Positions 50,643 to 57,988 are shown, counted from the first letter of the stretch. The stretch: 64,000 nt of DNA from Roseovarius sp. (GCF_030373445.1 NZ_JAUCYU010000002.1:62001-126000), one strand, 5' to 3'. Made by a program: numbers and translations. Notes: generated by a model from the letters alone, not told the origin.

Positions 50643-51929
50643 TCAGACGGATTCGATGCGCAGGGCGACCGGTTGCAGGGCCATCACGTCGAGCCGTCCC
50701 ATGGCCTCGAGCGCCTCGTCGAGGGCGCTGCGGGTGGTGCGGTGGGTGACGATCAGCACCGGCGCGGTGTTGTCCTTGTGCTTTGTCTGGCGCATCCGGT
50801 CGATGGAAATGCCGGCATTGCCGAGCGCCGTCGCCACCTTGGCCAGCGCGCCGGGTTTGTCGTCGAGCGCCATGCGCAGGTAGTAGGGCGCGGGCGTGGC
50901 CGTTTTCGCCGGGGTGGCGCGGGTGAGCGCGGCGGCCGGTACGCCGAAGGTGGTGCAGCGGAAGCCGCGGGCGATGTCGAGCACGTCGCCCATCACCGCG
51001 CTGGCGGTGGGGCCTTCGCCCGCGCCGGGGCCGCGCAGGACGATCTGCTGCACCTGGTCGCCTTCGAGCACGACCATGTTGGTGCCGCCCTCGAGCTGGC
51101 CCAGCGGGCTTTTCTTCGGCACGAGGCAGGGCGACATGCGCTGTTCCAGCCCGCGGCCGGTCATCTGCGCCACGCCCAGAAGCTTGATGCGGTAGCCAAG
51201 GTCGTCGGCATGGCGGATATCGGCGATGGTGACCCGCTCAATCCCTTCCAGTTCCACGGCGTCGAAATCAACCTGGCAGCCGAAGGCGATGGCCGACAGG
51301 AGCGACAGCTTGTGGCCCGCGTCGATACCGCCCACGTCGAGCGTCGGGTCGGCCTCGAGGAAGCCCAGGGCGTTGGCCTCCTCGAAGACCTCGTCATAGG
51401 GCAGGCCGCCCGATTGCATGCGGGTCAGGATGTAGTTGCAGGTGCCGTTCATCACGCCCATGACACGGGTGATCTCGTTGCCGGCAAGTCCTTCGGTAAG
51501 CGATTTGACCACCGGGATGCCGCCCGCGACGGCGGCCTCGAAGCGCAGCACGGCGTCGTTTGCCTCGGCCAGTTCGGCGAGGGATTGCCCGTGATGGGCG
51601 AGCATGGCCTTGTTGGCGGTGACCACGTGTTTGCCGGCCTTCAGCGCGGCCTCGGTCGCGGCCTTGGCGGGGCCGTCGCTGCCGCCCATGAGCTCGACGA
51701 AGAGGTCGACATCGTCGCGGGTGGCCAGCGCCACGGGGTCGTCTTCCCAGGCGTAGTTCGACAGGGTCACGCCGCGGTCCTTGTCGCGGGTGCGTGCCGA
51801 GACGGCGGAAATGGTGACCGGGCGGCCGGCGCGGGTCTCGAGCAGCTGGGCTTTCTGGCGGATGATCTTGACGACACCGGTTCCGACGGTGCCGAGCCCG
51901 GCGATGCCTAGGCGCAGGGGGGTGGTCAT
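50643..51929 (-). CDS. hom: Homoserine dehydrogenase
   Basis: A 428-residue NAD(P)H-dependent enzyme reducing aspartate semialdehyde to homoserine in threonine and methionine synthesis. N-terminal Rossmann motif GIAGLGTVGTGV, central catalytic block VMNGTCNYILTRMQSGGLPYDEVFEEANALGFLEADPTLDVGGIDAGHKL, and a C-terminal ACT domain (about residues 350-425) for feedback control, probably by threonine. Length is typical of the ACT-containing monofunctional form. The upstream region holds no recognised SAM riboswitch. Confidence 0.96.
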   Translation of the reverse strand: MTTPLRLGIAGLGTVGTGVVKIIRQKAQLLETRAGRPVTISAVSARTRDKDRGVTLSNYAWEDDPVALATRDDVDLFVELMGGSDGPAKAATEAALKAGKHVVTANKAMLAHHGQSLAELAEANDAVLRFEAAVAGGIPVVKSLTEGLAGNEITRVMGVMNGTCNYILTRMQSGGLPYDEVFEEANALGFLEADPTLDVGGIDAGHKLSLLSAIAFGCQVDFDAVELEGIERVTIADIRHADDLGYRIKLLGVAQMTGRGLEQRMSPCLVPKKSPLGQLEGGTNMVVLEGDQVQQIVLRGPGAGEGPTASAVMGDVLDIARGFRCTTFGVPAAALTRATPAKTATPAPYYLRMALDDKPGALAKVATALGNAGISIDRMRQTKHKDNTAPVLIVTHRTTRSALDEALEAMGRLDVMALQPVALRIESV

Positions 51930-52069
51930 TTGGGCGCTCCGATCAACAACTCAACTTCGCGGAAAGGTCTGGAATGGGCGTGTAAACGCTTGGTGCGGGG
52001 CTTGCAACGCGGGTTTTGTACGGGTGATGGCGGGTGCACCGTGCTCCGCGCGGAACAAGGGCGAAGCCC

Positions 52070-52254
52070 GCCGCGCATCGACGGGCCGTCCCGTCGCACC
52101 GGAGGTGCGCCGCCTATACACGGCACGCCTTTGGCGTGACGGCACGGCGTTCCGGAGAGGGACATGCGGCATCGAGATGGTGGAGGGGGCTGGCGGGCGT
52201 AAAGTGGTGGCCATCGGCGTTGGATCGCCATACCACGGCCCGTCGATGCGCGGC
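52070..52254. repeat. Hairpin-rich inverted-repeat element in a 381-bp gene-free region
   Basis: Between hom and the lipoprotein gene no gene is visible. A perfect 20-bp inverted repeat, GCCGCGCATCGACGGGCCGT (52070-52089) with its complement at 52235-52254, brackets about 145 bp that contain two further hairpins: CGCACC-GGA-GGTGCG (52095-52109) and CACGCC-TTT-GGCGTG (52124-52138). Motifs GCCGCGCATCG and TCCGCGCGG recur in the intergenic region at 62.65 kb. The element has no coding potential and no transposase; it resembles a non-autonomous repeat unit. Confidence 0.65.
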
Positions 52255-52310
52255 TTGTCGAGGTTTCAAAAGACCTTTCGCAAGCTTCCCGTGTCACCAT
52301 GCGACCCGGC

Positions 52311-52643
52311 TCAGCCCTCGTCTTCGTCCATCTCGATCGTCTGGTTCAGCCTGTCCCTGTCGGCCTCGCCGATCACCTCGCCCCTGAGCCTTGCGGCGCG
52401 GGCCTTGAGGCTTGCGGCGCGGGCGTCGATCTCGGGCGCGGGGGAGGCGGCATTGCCGAGCGTCGTGCCGTCGGCCGAGGGGGGCCGTGCCGTCGCGCGG
52501 GCGCGGAGGGTTTCGGCCGGAACGAGCGCCGGGTAGTCGGACGCCCAGGCCTCGTCGCTGACCACGGCATCAAGCTGCGGGAAGGACCCGCAGCCGGCCG
52601 CCAGCGCGGCGGCGCAGAGGACGAGGGAGAGGCGCAGGGGCAT
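52311..52643 (-). CDS. Small lipoprotein
   Basis: A 110-residue protein with a lipoprotein signal: hydrophobic residues 5-15 and lipobox LAAGC with Cys18. The mature part is short, Ala/Arg/Glu-rich and probably helical at its C-terminus, ending in an acidic tail. No known family is recognised; it is presumably anchored in the outer or inner membrane. It is transcribed divergently from a TetR regulator whose operator-like dyad lies about 80 bases upstream of its start. Confidence 0.72.
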   Translation of the reverse strand: MPLRLSLVLCAAALAAGCGSFPQLDAVVSDEAWASDYPALVPAETLRARATARPPSADGTTLGNAASPAPEIDARAASLKARAARLRGEVIGEADRDRLNQTIEMDEDEG

Positions 52644-52718
52644 CGGCGCTGTCCTTGGAAATCACACTGTCTCTTCCTTGCCACTTTTGCGTGGGGGAGG
52701 GCAAGTCGGGCGTTGATC

Positions 52719-52732
52719 TGAACAGGCGTTCA
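52719..52732. promoter_or_regulatory. Dyad operator upstream of tetR
   Basis: TGAAC-AGGC-GTTCA is a perfect 5-bp inverted repeat just upstream of the TetR start, overlapping the region where its promoter must lie and near the divergent lipoprotein gene. Autoregulation by the TetR protein is inferred. Confidence 0.5.
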
Positions 52733-52747
52733 ATTATGCTGCGGCCC

Positions 52748-53335
52748 ATGGCAAGAACCCAGGGCTCTCATTCCGGGATCACCGGCCCGAAAGTGCGCGA
52801 GGCGGCGCTGAAACTCTTTGCGGACAAGGGGTTCGCCGCCGTGTCCATGCGCCAGATCGCGGCCGAGGTGGGGGTGCAGGCGGGCGCGCTCTACAATTAT
52901 ACACCTGACAAGCAGACGCTTCTGTTCGACCTGATGAAGACCCATCTCGAGGACCTGCTGGCCGCGCAGGAGGCGGAGGGGACGCGGGAGATGCCCTTTC
53001 CGGCGCTGCGGGAATTCACCCGGTTTCACATCAATTTCCACAACGAGCGGCCCGAGGAGGTGTTCATCGCCTACATGGAGCTGCGCAACCTGAGCCCCGA
53101 GAATTTCGGCGTGATCGAGACGCTGCGCCGGACCTATGAGCGGCGGCTGGAGGACATCCTGCAGCGGGGCATCGACAAGGGGGTCTTTGCCATCGCCGAC
53201 ACGCGGATCGCGGCGATGGCGCTGATCGCGATGCTGAACGGGGTGAATACGTGGTTCCGGGAGGGCGGTCGGCTGTCGCTGGCGGAGGTGCAGGAGCTGT
53301 ACTGGGACATGGTGCGCAAGTCGGTGGCAGCCTGA
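52748..53335 (+). CDS. TetR family transcriptional regulator
   Basis: A 195-residue TetR regulator: the helix-turn-helix region is KVREAALKLFADKGFAAVSMRQIAAEVGVQAGALYNYTPDKQTLLFDLM (about residues 14-62), followed by a TetR_C-type ligand domain. Similar regulators in proteobacteria control fatty-acid or branched-chain acyl-CoA degradation, but no such genes are adjacent, so the target is unknown. ATG 52748 is chosen from the family-typical start MARTQGSHS; ATG 52736 is possible. A dyad TGAAC-AGGC-GTTCA lies just upstream. Confidence 0.88.
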   Translation: MARTQGSHSGITGPKVREAALKLFADKGFAAVSMRQIAAEVGVQAGALYNYTPDKQTLLFDLMKTHLEDLLAAQEAEGTREMPFPALREFTRFHINFHNERPEEVFIAYMELRNLSPENFGVIETLRRTYERRLEDILQRGIDKGVFAIADTRIAAMALIAMLNGVNTWFREGGRLSLAEVQELYWDMVRKSVAA

Positions 53336-53382
53336 GGCGCGCGAATCGGGGTTAACGGGCTGATTTGGCTGGGAAACCGCTT

Positions 53383-53426
53383 GTCGGTATCGCGTCGGTA
53401 TCGCGTCGGTATTCTGTCGGTGTTTT
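53383..53426. repeat. Four 11-bp tandem repeats
   Basis: GTCGGTATCGC occurs twice perfectly, then GTCGGTATTCT and GTCGGTGTTTT, head to tail with 11-bp phase, in the 293-bp gene-free stretch between tetR and the dodecin gene. The rest of that stretch holds a small hairpin (GGGG-ATAAAA-CCCC) and a GGCAGGC-rich segment but no gene or riboswitch that I recognise. One helical turn per repeat would put all copies on one DNA face. Confidence 0.7.
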
Positions 53427-53628
53427 TCACGGTGCGGCACCGGGTTGATGTGGCGCGCGGTGGGGGGTGGCGCAAGATGTGGTTTGGCACGCAACGGGGA
53501 TAAAACCCCGCCGATGGCGACCGCTGCCCCGCGGCGATCCGCCGACGCCGGCAGGCAGGCGGCAGGCTGGCAGGAACAGGGGCGGCGGGGGTCATGTTGA
53601 CTCGGTGCAATGATAAAGGAGGCAGTCC

Positions 53629-53832
53629 ATGACCGTTGCACGCGTAACAGAACTTTCCGCGGTGTCCCCCAACAGCTTCGACGATGCCGTCGAGAAGGGG
53701 ATCAACCGCGCGTCCGAAACCCTGCGCAACGTGAAGAGCGCCTGGGTCAAGGATCTCAACGTCGAGGTGGATGGCGGCAAGGTTTCGGCCTACCGCGTCA
53801 ACATGGAAGTGACCTTCATCCTCGACGACTAG
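53629..53832 (+). CDS. Dodecin family flavin-binding protein
   Basis: A 67-residue dodecin: a single strand-helix-strand-strand unit that assembles as a hollow dodecamer storing flavins. Typical features are VTELSAVSPNSFDDAVEKGINRASETLRNVKSAWVKD, where the Trp stacks on the isoalloxazine ring, and VNMEVTFILDD at the C-terminus. AGGAGG lies 7 bases before ATG 53629. It appears monocistronic, with the triple-palindrome element downstream. Confidence 0.95.
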   Translation: MTVARVTELSAVSPNSFDDAVEKGINRASETLRNVKSAWVKDLNVEVDGGKVSAYRVNMEVTFILDD

Positions 53833-53904
53833 AACGTTTCGGCGATGCCGGAGAGAAAAGCAGGCCGCGCCCCGAGGGGTGTGGCCTGTTTTCGTGTGTC
53901 AGCG

Positions 53905-53973
53905 CCGTTTTCCGCGCGGAAAACGGGACAGAAAATGCGCATTTTCTGTCCCGGAATTTTCGAAAATTCCGGG
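53905..53973. repeat. 69-bp triple-palindrome element, copy B
   Basis: Palindromes at 53905-53926 (22 bp), 53925-53952 (28 bp) and 53950-53973 (24 bp) are all perfect and overlap by two or three bases. The order is the reverse of copy A at 40939-41007, i.e. the element is inverted. Relative to copy A the changes are three compensatory base-pair substitutions plus one change that repairs copy A's single mismatch. The element lies 72 bases after the dodecin stop, in a gene-free stretch of about 200 bp. Confidence 0.87.
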
Positions 53974-54041
53974 GCCCGTGGCGACGGGTGGCATTCTTTT
54001 AACAGGCCGGGCAGGGTGGTGCCGGAAAAGGGAGGTGCGGC

Positions 54042-54149
54042 ATGGTCTTCGGGCATTGGAACCAGACGGGGGTCGATATCTGGTTGACGCTGATCGGGAT
54101 GGCGGTGGTCGGGCTGGTGCTGCTTTACGTGGTGCGGCGGAAGAAGTGA
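54042..54149 (+). CDS. 35-residue single-helix membrane protein
   Basis: A short open frame that is easily missed. It encodes MVFGHWNQTGVDIW, a hydrophobic helix of about 19 residues and a positively charged end VVRRKK, which predicts a single-pass protein with cytoplasmic C-terminus. The ribosome site AGGGAGG is ideal and 7-8 bases from the ATG, strong evidence that it is translated. A 7-bp hairpin follows the stop. Function unknown. Confidence 0.7.
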   Translation: MVFGHWNQTGVDIWLTLIGMAVVGLVLLYVVRRKK

Positions 54150-54154
54150 GGGGG

Positions 54155-54172
54155 CGGCCCGTGGGCGGGCCG
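54155..54172. terminator. Convergent hairpin
   Basis: CGGCCCG and CGGGCCG form a perfect 7-bp stem around TGGG between the convergent small membrane protein and SnoaL-like genes; no T run follows, so termination is only probable. Confidence 0.4.
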
Positions 54173-54191
54173 GCCCCGTTGGTGAGCAGGG

Positions 54192-54590
54192 TCAGGCGGC
54201 TTCCGCGTCGGGGCGGCTGAAATTCACCTCGCGGATCACCTGCCAGCGGCCGTCTTCGAAGACGAAGTCGATGCTGAGGTCGATCATCATCTTCGGCCCG
54301 CCCACGGGGATCTTGCGGGAGATCAGCACGTGGCCGCGATGGCCGGTGACGGTGAGGCGGTGGAGGTGGAACCAGAGGTGGTCCTCGGGTGTCTTGTCGC
54401 GGAACGTCTCCTGCAGCATCGCCATGAACTCCTGCTTCTGCAGGGTCATCAGGCGGCCGTCGATGCCGAGGTCCATCACCTCGATATCCTCGTGGTAGAT
54501 GGTGTCGAGCATGGCCATGTCGGCGCGCACACCGGCCTGCATGAGCTCTTCGAGCCGGGCGCGGAGGGTGGTTTCGGTGGGCTGGGTCAT
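54192..54590 (-). CDS. SnoaL-like/NTF2-fold protein
   Basis: A 132-residue cone-shaped NTF2-like protein: N-terminal helices (LRARLEELMQAGVRADMAMLDTIYHEDIEVMDLGIDGRLMTL), the HLHRLTVTGHRGHVLISRK strand and a final FEDGRWQVIREVNFSRP, typical of the SnoaL/DUF4440 superfamily. No catalytic residues can be named. It follows the peroxiredoxin-like gene by about 11 bases and belongs to the operon controlled by the duplicated dyad; ATG 54590 is chosen for its AAAGGA ribosome site. Confidence 0.8.
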   Translation of the reverse strand: MTQPTETTLRARLEELMQAGVRADMAMLDTIYHEDIEVMDLGIDGRLMTLQKQEFMAMLQETFRDKTPEDHLWFHLHRLTVTGHRGHVLISRKIPVGGPKMMIDLSIDFVFEDGRWQVIREVNFSRPDAEAA

Positions 54591-54601
54591 GGGGGTTCCT
54601 T

Positions 54602-55135
54602 TCAGGCGTGGGTGCCGTTGATGGGGGTGTTGGCGAAGGCGCCGCGGCGGAAGCCGATGCCCTTGGCGATCCATGCGAGGTCGGGGCGGGCGAAGGGGAC
54701 GTTGGAAATGTCGGTGATCTGGAGGTTTCCGGTCTCGTCGATGACGAAGAGGCCGGGCTCGGCGAAGGGGGCTTCCACGTCGCGTCCATTCTGGGTGCCG
54801 GAGATGTAGAGGCCGAGTTGCTGCATCTGCGGGATGGTGAGCCCGTAGGCCACGTCGAATTGCGGTGCGACCTCCTCCATGTGGGCCGTGGCGCGGGCCT
54901 CGGTGTCGGCCGAGACGGCGAGCACGTCGGTGCCCTGGGCGGTGAAGTCGGGCAGGCGGTCGTTCAGCTCCTTGAGGTAGGTGGTGCAGAGCGGGCAGTG
55001 CTTGCCGCGGTAGACGAGGGTGAGCTGCCAGTCGAAGCCGTCGCGGGGGGTGGCGAGGCTGCGCGTGCCGCCGGAGAGCACGGGAAGGTCGATCGCCGGA
55101 AACACCGATCCGGCGGCGAGTTTCGGGGTGGTCAT
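54602..55135 (-). CDS. Peroxiredoxin-like (AhpC/TSA) protein
   Basis: A 177-residue thioredoxin-fold protein of the AhpC/TSA family. The reactive site reads TLVYRGKHCPLCTTYLKEL, a CxxC arrangement in the position of the peroxidatic Cys, followed by FTAQGTDVLAVSADTEA. Such one-domain proteins reduce peroxides or act as thiol oxidoreductases; the CPLC motif hints at the latter. It is encoded divergently from a TetR regulator. A promoter TTGACC-17-CATATT overlaps one copy of a 20-bp repeat, so TetR control is likely. Confidence 0.87.
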   Translation of the reverse strand: MTTPKLAAGSVFPAIDLPVLSGGTRSLATPRDGFDWQLTLVYRGKHCPLCTTYLKELNDRLPDFTAQGTDVLAVSADTEARATAHMEEVAPQFDVAYGLTIPQMQQLGLYISGTQNGRDVEAPFAEPGLFVIDETGNLQITDISNVPFARPDLAWIAKGIGFRRGAFANTPINGTHA

Positions 55136-55151
55136 GGGGAGCCTTTCGCTT

Positions 55152-55222
55152 TATATATCGAACGGTACAAATATGTCGGGCGGCGCCGGGCGGGTCAAGG
55201 ATTATATATTGAACGATACAAA
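55152..55222. promoter_or_regulatory. Duplicated operator between peroxiredoxin and tetR
   Basis: TATATATCGAACGGTACAAA (55152-55171) and TATATATTGAACGATACAAA (55203-55222) match at 18 of 20 positions and are direct repeats 51 bp apart; each has an imperfect dyad around GAAC. The first overlaps the -10 box of the leftward peroxiredoxin promoter (TTGACC 55198-55193, CATATT 55175-55170), the second the tetR start. A TetR dimer binding both sites would control both genes. Confidence 0.7.
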
Positions 55223-55817
55223 AAAATTAGGACGGCCGCGCAGCTTCGACTATGATGCGGCGCTGAGGCAGGCGATGCATGTCTTCTGGACGATGGGCTA
55301 TGACGGGGCGTCGCTGCGCGATCTGAAGGGGGCGATGGGGATCACCGGCCCGAGCCTTTACGCGGCCTTCGGCGACAAGCGGGAGCTGTATCTCAAGACC
55401 ATCGACCATTACCGCGATGCGGAGGGCTGTGCGCCCCTGGTGGCCTTCGAGGCGGAGGAGGACATCGCGGCGGCGATCCGCGCCTTCCTGGTCGAAATCA
55501 TCGATTCCGCCACCGGGCACGAGAGCGGGGCGAAGGGGTGTTTCCTGGCCTCGAGCGTGGCGACGACGGCGGGGCAGGTCGACGGCGTGTCGGAGCGGTT
55601 GCAGGCGGCGATCGAGGAGGCGCAGGCCCGGCTGACGGCGCGGTTCGAGCGGGAGGTGGAGAAGGGCACGCTACCGGAAGGATTCCCGTCAGAAGAGCGG
55701 GCGGCGCTGCTGTTCGATATAAGGCAGGGCTACATGTTCCAGGGCCGCGCCGGGGTGGCGCGGGAGGCGCTGATGCGGGATCTCGACGCGCGGGTTCGGC
55801 TGTTGCTGTCGGAGTGA
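55209..55817 (+). CDS. TetR family transcriptional regulator
   Basis: A 202-residue TetR regulator. The DNA-binding domain is LGRPRSFDYDAALRQAMHVFWTMGYDGASLRDLKGAMGITGPSLYAAFGDKRELYLKTI (about residues 7-62); the ligand domain is of the type found in AcrR/NemR-like regulators, with a conserved KGCFLASS segment containing a Cys. I use TTG 55209 because AAGGA lies 7 bases upstream; ATG 55173 is in frame but lacks a ribosome site. It is divergent from the peroxiredoxin operon and has a copy of the repeated operator at its start, indicating autoregulation. Confidence 0.87.
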   Translation: MNDTKKLGRPRSFDYDAALRQAMHVFWTMGYDGASLRDLKGAMGITGPSLYAAFGDKRELYLKTIDHYRDAEGCAPLVAFEAEEDIAAAIRAFLVEIIDSATGHESGAKGCFLASSVATTAGQVDGVSERLQAAIEEAQARLTARFEREVEKGTLPEGFPSEERAALLFDIRQGYMFQGRAGVAREALMRDLDARVRLLLSE

Positions 55818-55818
55818 G

Positions 55819-55844
55819 CCGGGCCGCGGCGATGCGCGGCCCGG
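55819..55844. terminator. Bidirectional terminator-like hairpin
   Basis: CCGGGCCGCG and CGCGGCCCGG form a perfect 10-bp stem around a 6-base loop between the convergent tetR and pirin genes. There is no T run on either side; Rho-independent termination would be weak, but position and stability suggest a transcript end. Confidence 0.5.
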
Positions 55845-55853
55845 GGTATTGCG

Positions 55854-56765
55854 TCAGTGGGCGGGCTTGATGAAGGTGCCGTTGCGAAGTTCGCTCATGG
55901 CGGTCATCAGCTCTTCGCGGGTGTTCATCACGATCGGCCCGTGCCAGGCGACCGGCTCCTGGATCGGCGCGCCGGAGACCAGCAGAAAGCGCACGCCCTC
56001 GTCGCCCGCCTGCACGGTGATCTCGTCACCGGTGCCGAAGCGGATCAGGGTACGGTTGCCCGACATGTCGCGGATGTTCACCTCCTGCCCGGCGACCTCC
56101 TTTTCGAGCAGCACGCCCGAGGGGGCCGAGGCGTCGGCGAAGGCGGCGGAGCCTTCGAAGACATAGGCGAAGCTGCGGCGGTAGGTGTCGACCTTGAAGG
56201 TCTTTTTCACGCCTGCCGGCACCGAGATGTCGAGGTATTGCGGATCGGCGGCGATGCCGTCGACCGGGCCGGTCTTGCCCCAGAAGCTGCCCACCACGAC
56301 GCGGACGGTGGTGCCGTCATCGTCGGTGATGACGGGAATGTCGCCGCCCTTCACGTCCTGGTAGCGGGGCGCGGTCATCTTCAGCGAGGAGGGCAGGTTG
56401 GCCCAGAGCTGGAAGCCGTGCATCTGGCCTTGCGGGTTCCCCTTGGGCATCTCCTGGTGCATGATGCCCGACCCGGCGGTCATCCATTGCACGTCGCCCG
56501 CGCCCAGCGTGCCGGTGTTGCCCAGCGAGTCGCCGTGCTCAACCGTGCCCGACAGGACATAGGTTATCGTTTCGATGCCCCGGTGGGGGTGCCACGGGAA
56601 GCCCTGCGCGTAGTGCTCCGGCAGGTCGTTGCGGAAATCGTCGAAGAGCAGGAACGGGTCGAGCTCGGACGGGTCCTGGAAGCCGAAGGCGCGGTGGAGG
56701 TGGACGCCGGCGCCTTCCATCGTGGGCTGGGCGGGGCGTTGTTCGAGGATGGGTCTGAGGGACAT
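55854..56765 (-). CDS. Pirin family protein
   Basis: A 303-residue bicupin of the pirin family. The N-terminal cupin carries the metal ligands in FPWHPHRGIETITYVLSG and VEHGDSLG plus GSGIMHQEMP; the C-terminal cupin is degenerate. Bacterial pirins can act as quercetin 2,3-dioxygenases or as regulators; the role here is unknown. The true start is ATG 56765 with AAGGAGG about 9 bases upstream. It converges on the tetR gene. Confidence 0.93.
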   Translation of the reverse strand: MSLRPILEQRPAQPTMEGAGVHLHRAFGFQDPSELDPFLLFDDFRNDLPEHYAQGFPWHPHRGIETITYVLSGTVEHGDSLGNTGTLGAGDVQWMTAGSGIMHQEMPKGNPQGQMHGFQLWANLPSSLKMTAPRYQDVKGGDIPVITDDDGTTVRVVVGSFWGKTGPVDGIAADPQYLDISVPAGVKKTFKVDTYRRSFAYVFEGSAAFADASAPSGVLLEKEVAGQEVNIRDMSGNRTLIRFGTGDEITVQAGDEGVRFLLVSGAPIQEPVAWHGPIVMNTREELMTAMSELRNGTFIKPAH

Positions 56766-56925
56766 GGGATGGTCCTCCTTTCCCGACAGATGTAGAGATT
56801 TGCCGGCGCCGCACCAGTGGGGCGGGTGGCCGGTTCCGGCAGGGCGTTTGTGCGCGGATGCGCAAATCCCCCTCGCGCGGGGGCGGCGAACCGGGTAGAC
56901 GCGGGCGTAGCGAGGGAGAGTGCGA

Positions 56926-57411
56926 ATGCGCGACGATGAGACGGTGCTGGCGGTTGTCCGCGCCTCGGCCATGCGGCGGGGGCTGGGGGTCACGATGCTG
57001 GCGGTGCTGGGGTTGCTGCTGATCTATACCGGGATTGCCAGGCCGCCGGCCCAATTCGCCTGGCAGGCCTTCCTGGTGGTGATGGGGATCATCGCGCTCT
57101 GGGGCGCCGAGCGGATGCGCCGGGCGACGCGGGCGGCGGTGGAGCTGACCGAGGCGGGGCTGCGCACCAGCGAGGGCGAGGAGATCGCGGCGATGGAAGA
57201 GATCGCATCGGTCGACCGGGGGGCCTTTGCCTTCAAGCCGTCGAACGGGTTCATCCTGCGGCTGAAGGGCCGGGCGCCGGGCCGCTGGCAGCCGGGGCTG
57301 TGGTGGCGGTTCGGGCCGCGCGTGGGCATCGGCGGGGTGACGCCGGGCGCGCAGGGCAAGGTGATGGCCGATATCATCGCCGCGAAACTGGCCGAGCGCG
57401 AGGCGCGCTGA
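56926..57411 (+). CDS. Membrane protein of unknown function
   Basis: A 161-residue protein with two hydrophobic segments (about residues 20-38 and 45-64) followed by a soluble C-terminal domain of about 95 residues with alternating strands (LRTSEGEEIAAMEEIASVDRGAFAFKPSNGFILRLKG) that resembles a small PH-like or GRAM-like fold; this is a guess from pattern. GAGGGAGA precedes ATG 56926; GTG 56920 is possible. It converges on the Tad gene cluster. Confidence 0.7.
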   Translation: MRDDETVLAVVRASAMRRGLGVTMLAVLGLLLIYTGIARPPAQFAWQAFLVVMGIIALWGAERMRRATRAAVELTEAGLRTSEGEEIAAMEEIASVDRGAFAFKPSNGFILRLKGRAPGRWQPGLWWRFGPRVGIGGVTPGAQGKVMADIIAAKLAEREAR

Positions 57412-57418
57412 GCCCGGT

Positions 57419-57988
57419 TTACGAGCTGCACGCGTCGAAGCACAGCTTCGGCGCGAAACGCAGGCTGGTGAAGACCCGGGTGTCGATGTTGATCTTGTCG
57501 CTGTAGACCAGCGAGAACAGCGAATCGTACTTCGAGACGCTTTCGACCACGATCAGCTCTTCTCCGTCGTTCATGATCGGGAAACGGTCGTGCTCGCTGG
57601 CGGTGTTGGTGGTGGTCAGCGCGGTCATGCGGTCCTCGCCGCGCACCTCGGACCACTTGACCTCGTACCGGTCGTCGGTCTCGTTGTAGCGGACGATGGT
57701 GACGCGGACCTGGTTGGTGCCGCTGTCGTTGGAGATCTCGTCGAACAGGATCTTGACGTTGTCCATGTAGGTGTCGGTCACGACCGACTGTTCGCGCGAG
57801 AGCAGGTCGGCGATGGTGTAGGTCGCCTTTTCGCGCACGCTCTTGTAGCGGTGAACCTCGAAGAACTCGTAGGAAGCGCAGATCGTCCAGAAGAGGAGCG
57901 GGAAGGCGATCACGGACTCGACCGTGAACGAGCCGCGCTCGTCATCGCGGAAGGTTTTCAGCAGGTGCTTGAGATACAGCCAGGACAT
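57419..57988 (-). CDS. TadE-like pilus assembly protein
   Basis: A 189-residue minor pseudopilin of the TadE/G type: a short basic N-terminus, then DDERGSFTVESVIAFPLLFWTICASYEFFEVHRYKS, in which ESVIAFPL is the conserved pseudopilin start and the helix anchors the protein; the rest lies in the periplasm and has one C-terminal Cys pair (LCFDACSS). Third gene of a tadG-tadE-tadE operon; shares one base with its upstream neighbour (TGATG). Confidence 0.85.
   Translation of the reverse strand: MSWLYLKHLLKTFRDDERGSFTVESVIAFPLLFWTICASYEFFEVHRYKSVREKATYTIADLLSREQSVVTDTYMDNVKILFDEISNDSGTNQVRVTIVRYNETDDRYEVKWSEVRGEDRMTALTTTNTASEHDRFPIMNDGEELIVVESVSKYDSLFSLVYSDKINIDTRVFTSLRFAPKLCFDACSS

Noticed and set aside
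51930..52069. Region upstream of hom considered as a SAM riboswitch
   Set aside because: No SAM-I, SAM-II or SAM/SAH consensus could be recognised, and the leader is short.
53383..53426. Tandem repeats considered as a CRISPR fragment
   Set aside because: Units are 11 bp with no spacers and no cas genes nearby; this is a simple tandem repeat.
53430..53625. G/C-rich leader before dodecin considered as a cobalamin or flavin riboswitch
   Set aside because: None of the conserved boxes of these riboswitches is visible; only a small GGGG-ATAAAA-CCCC hairpin is present.
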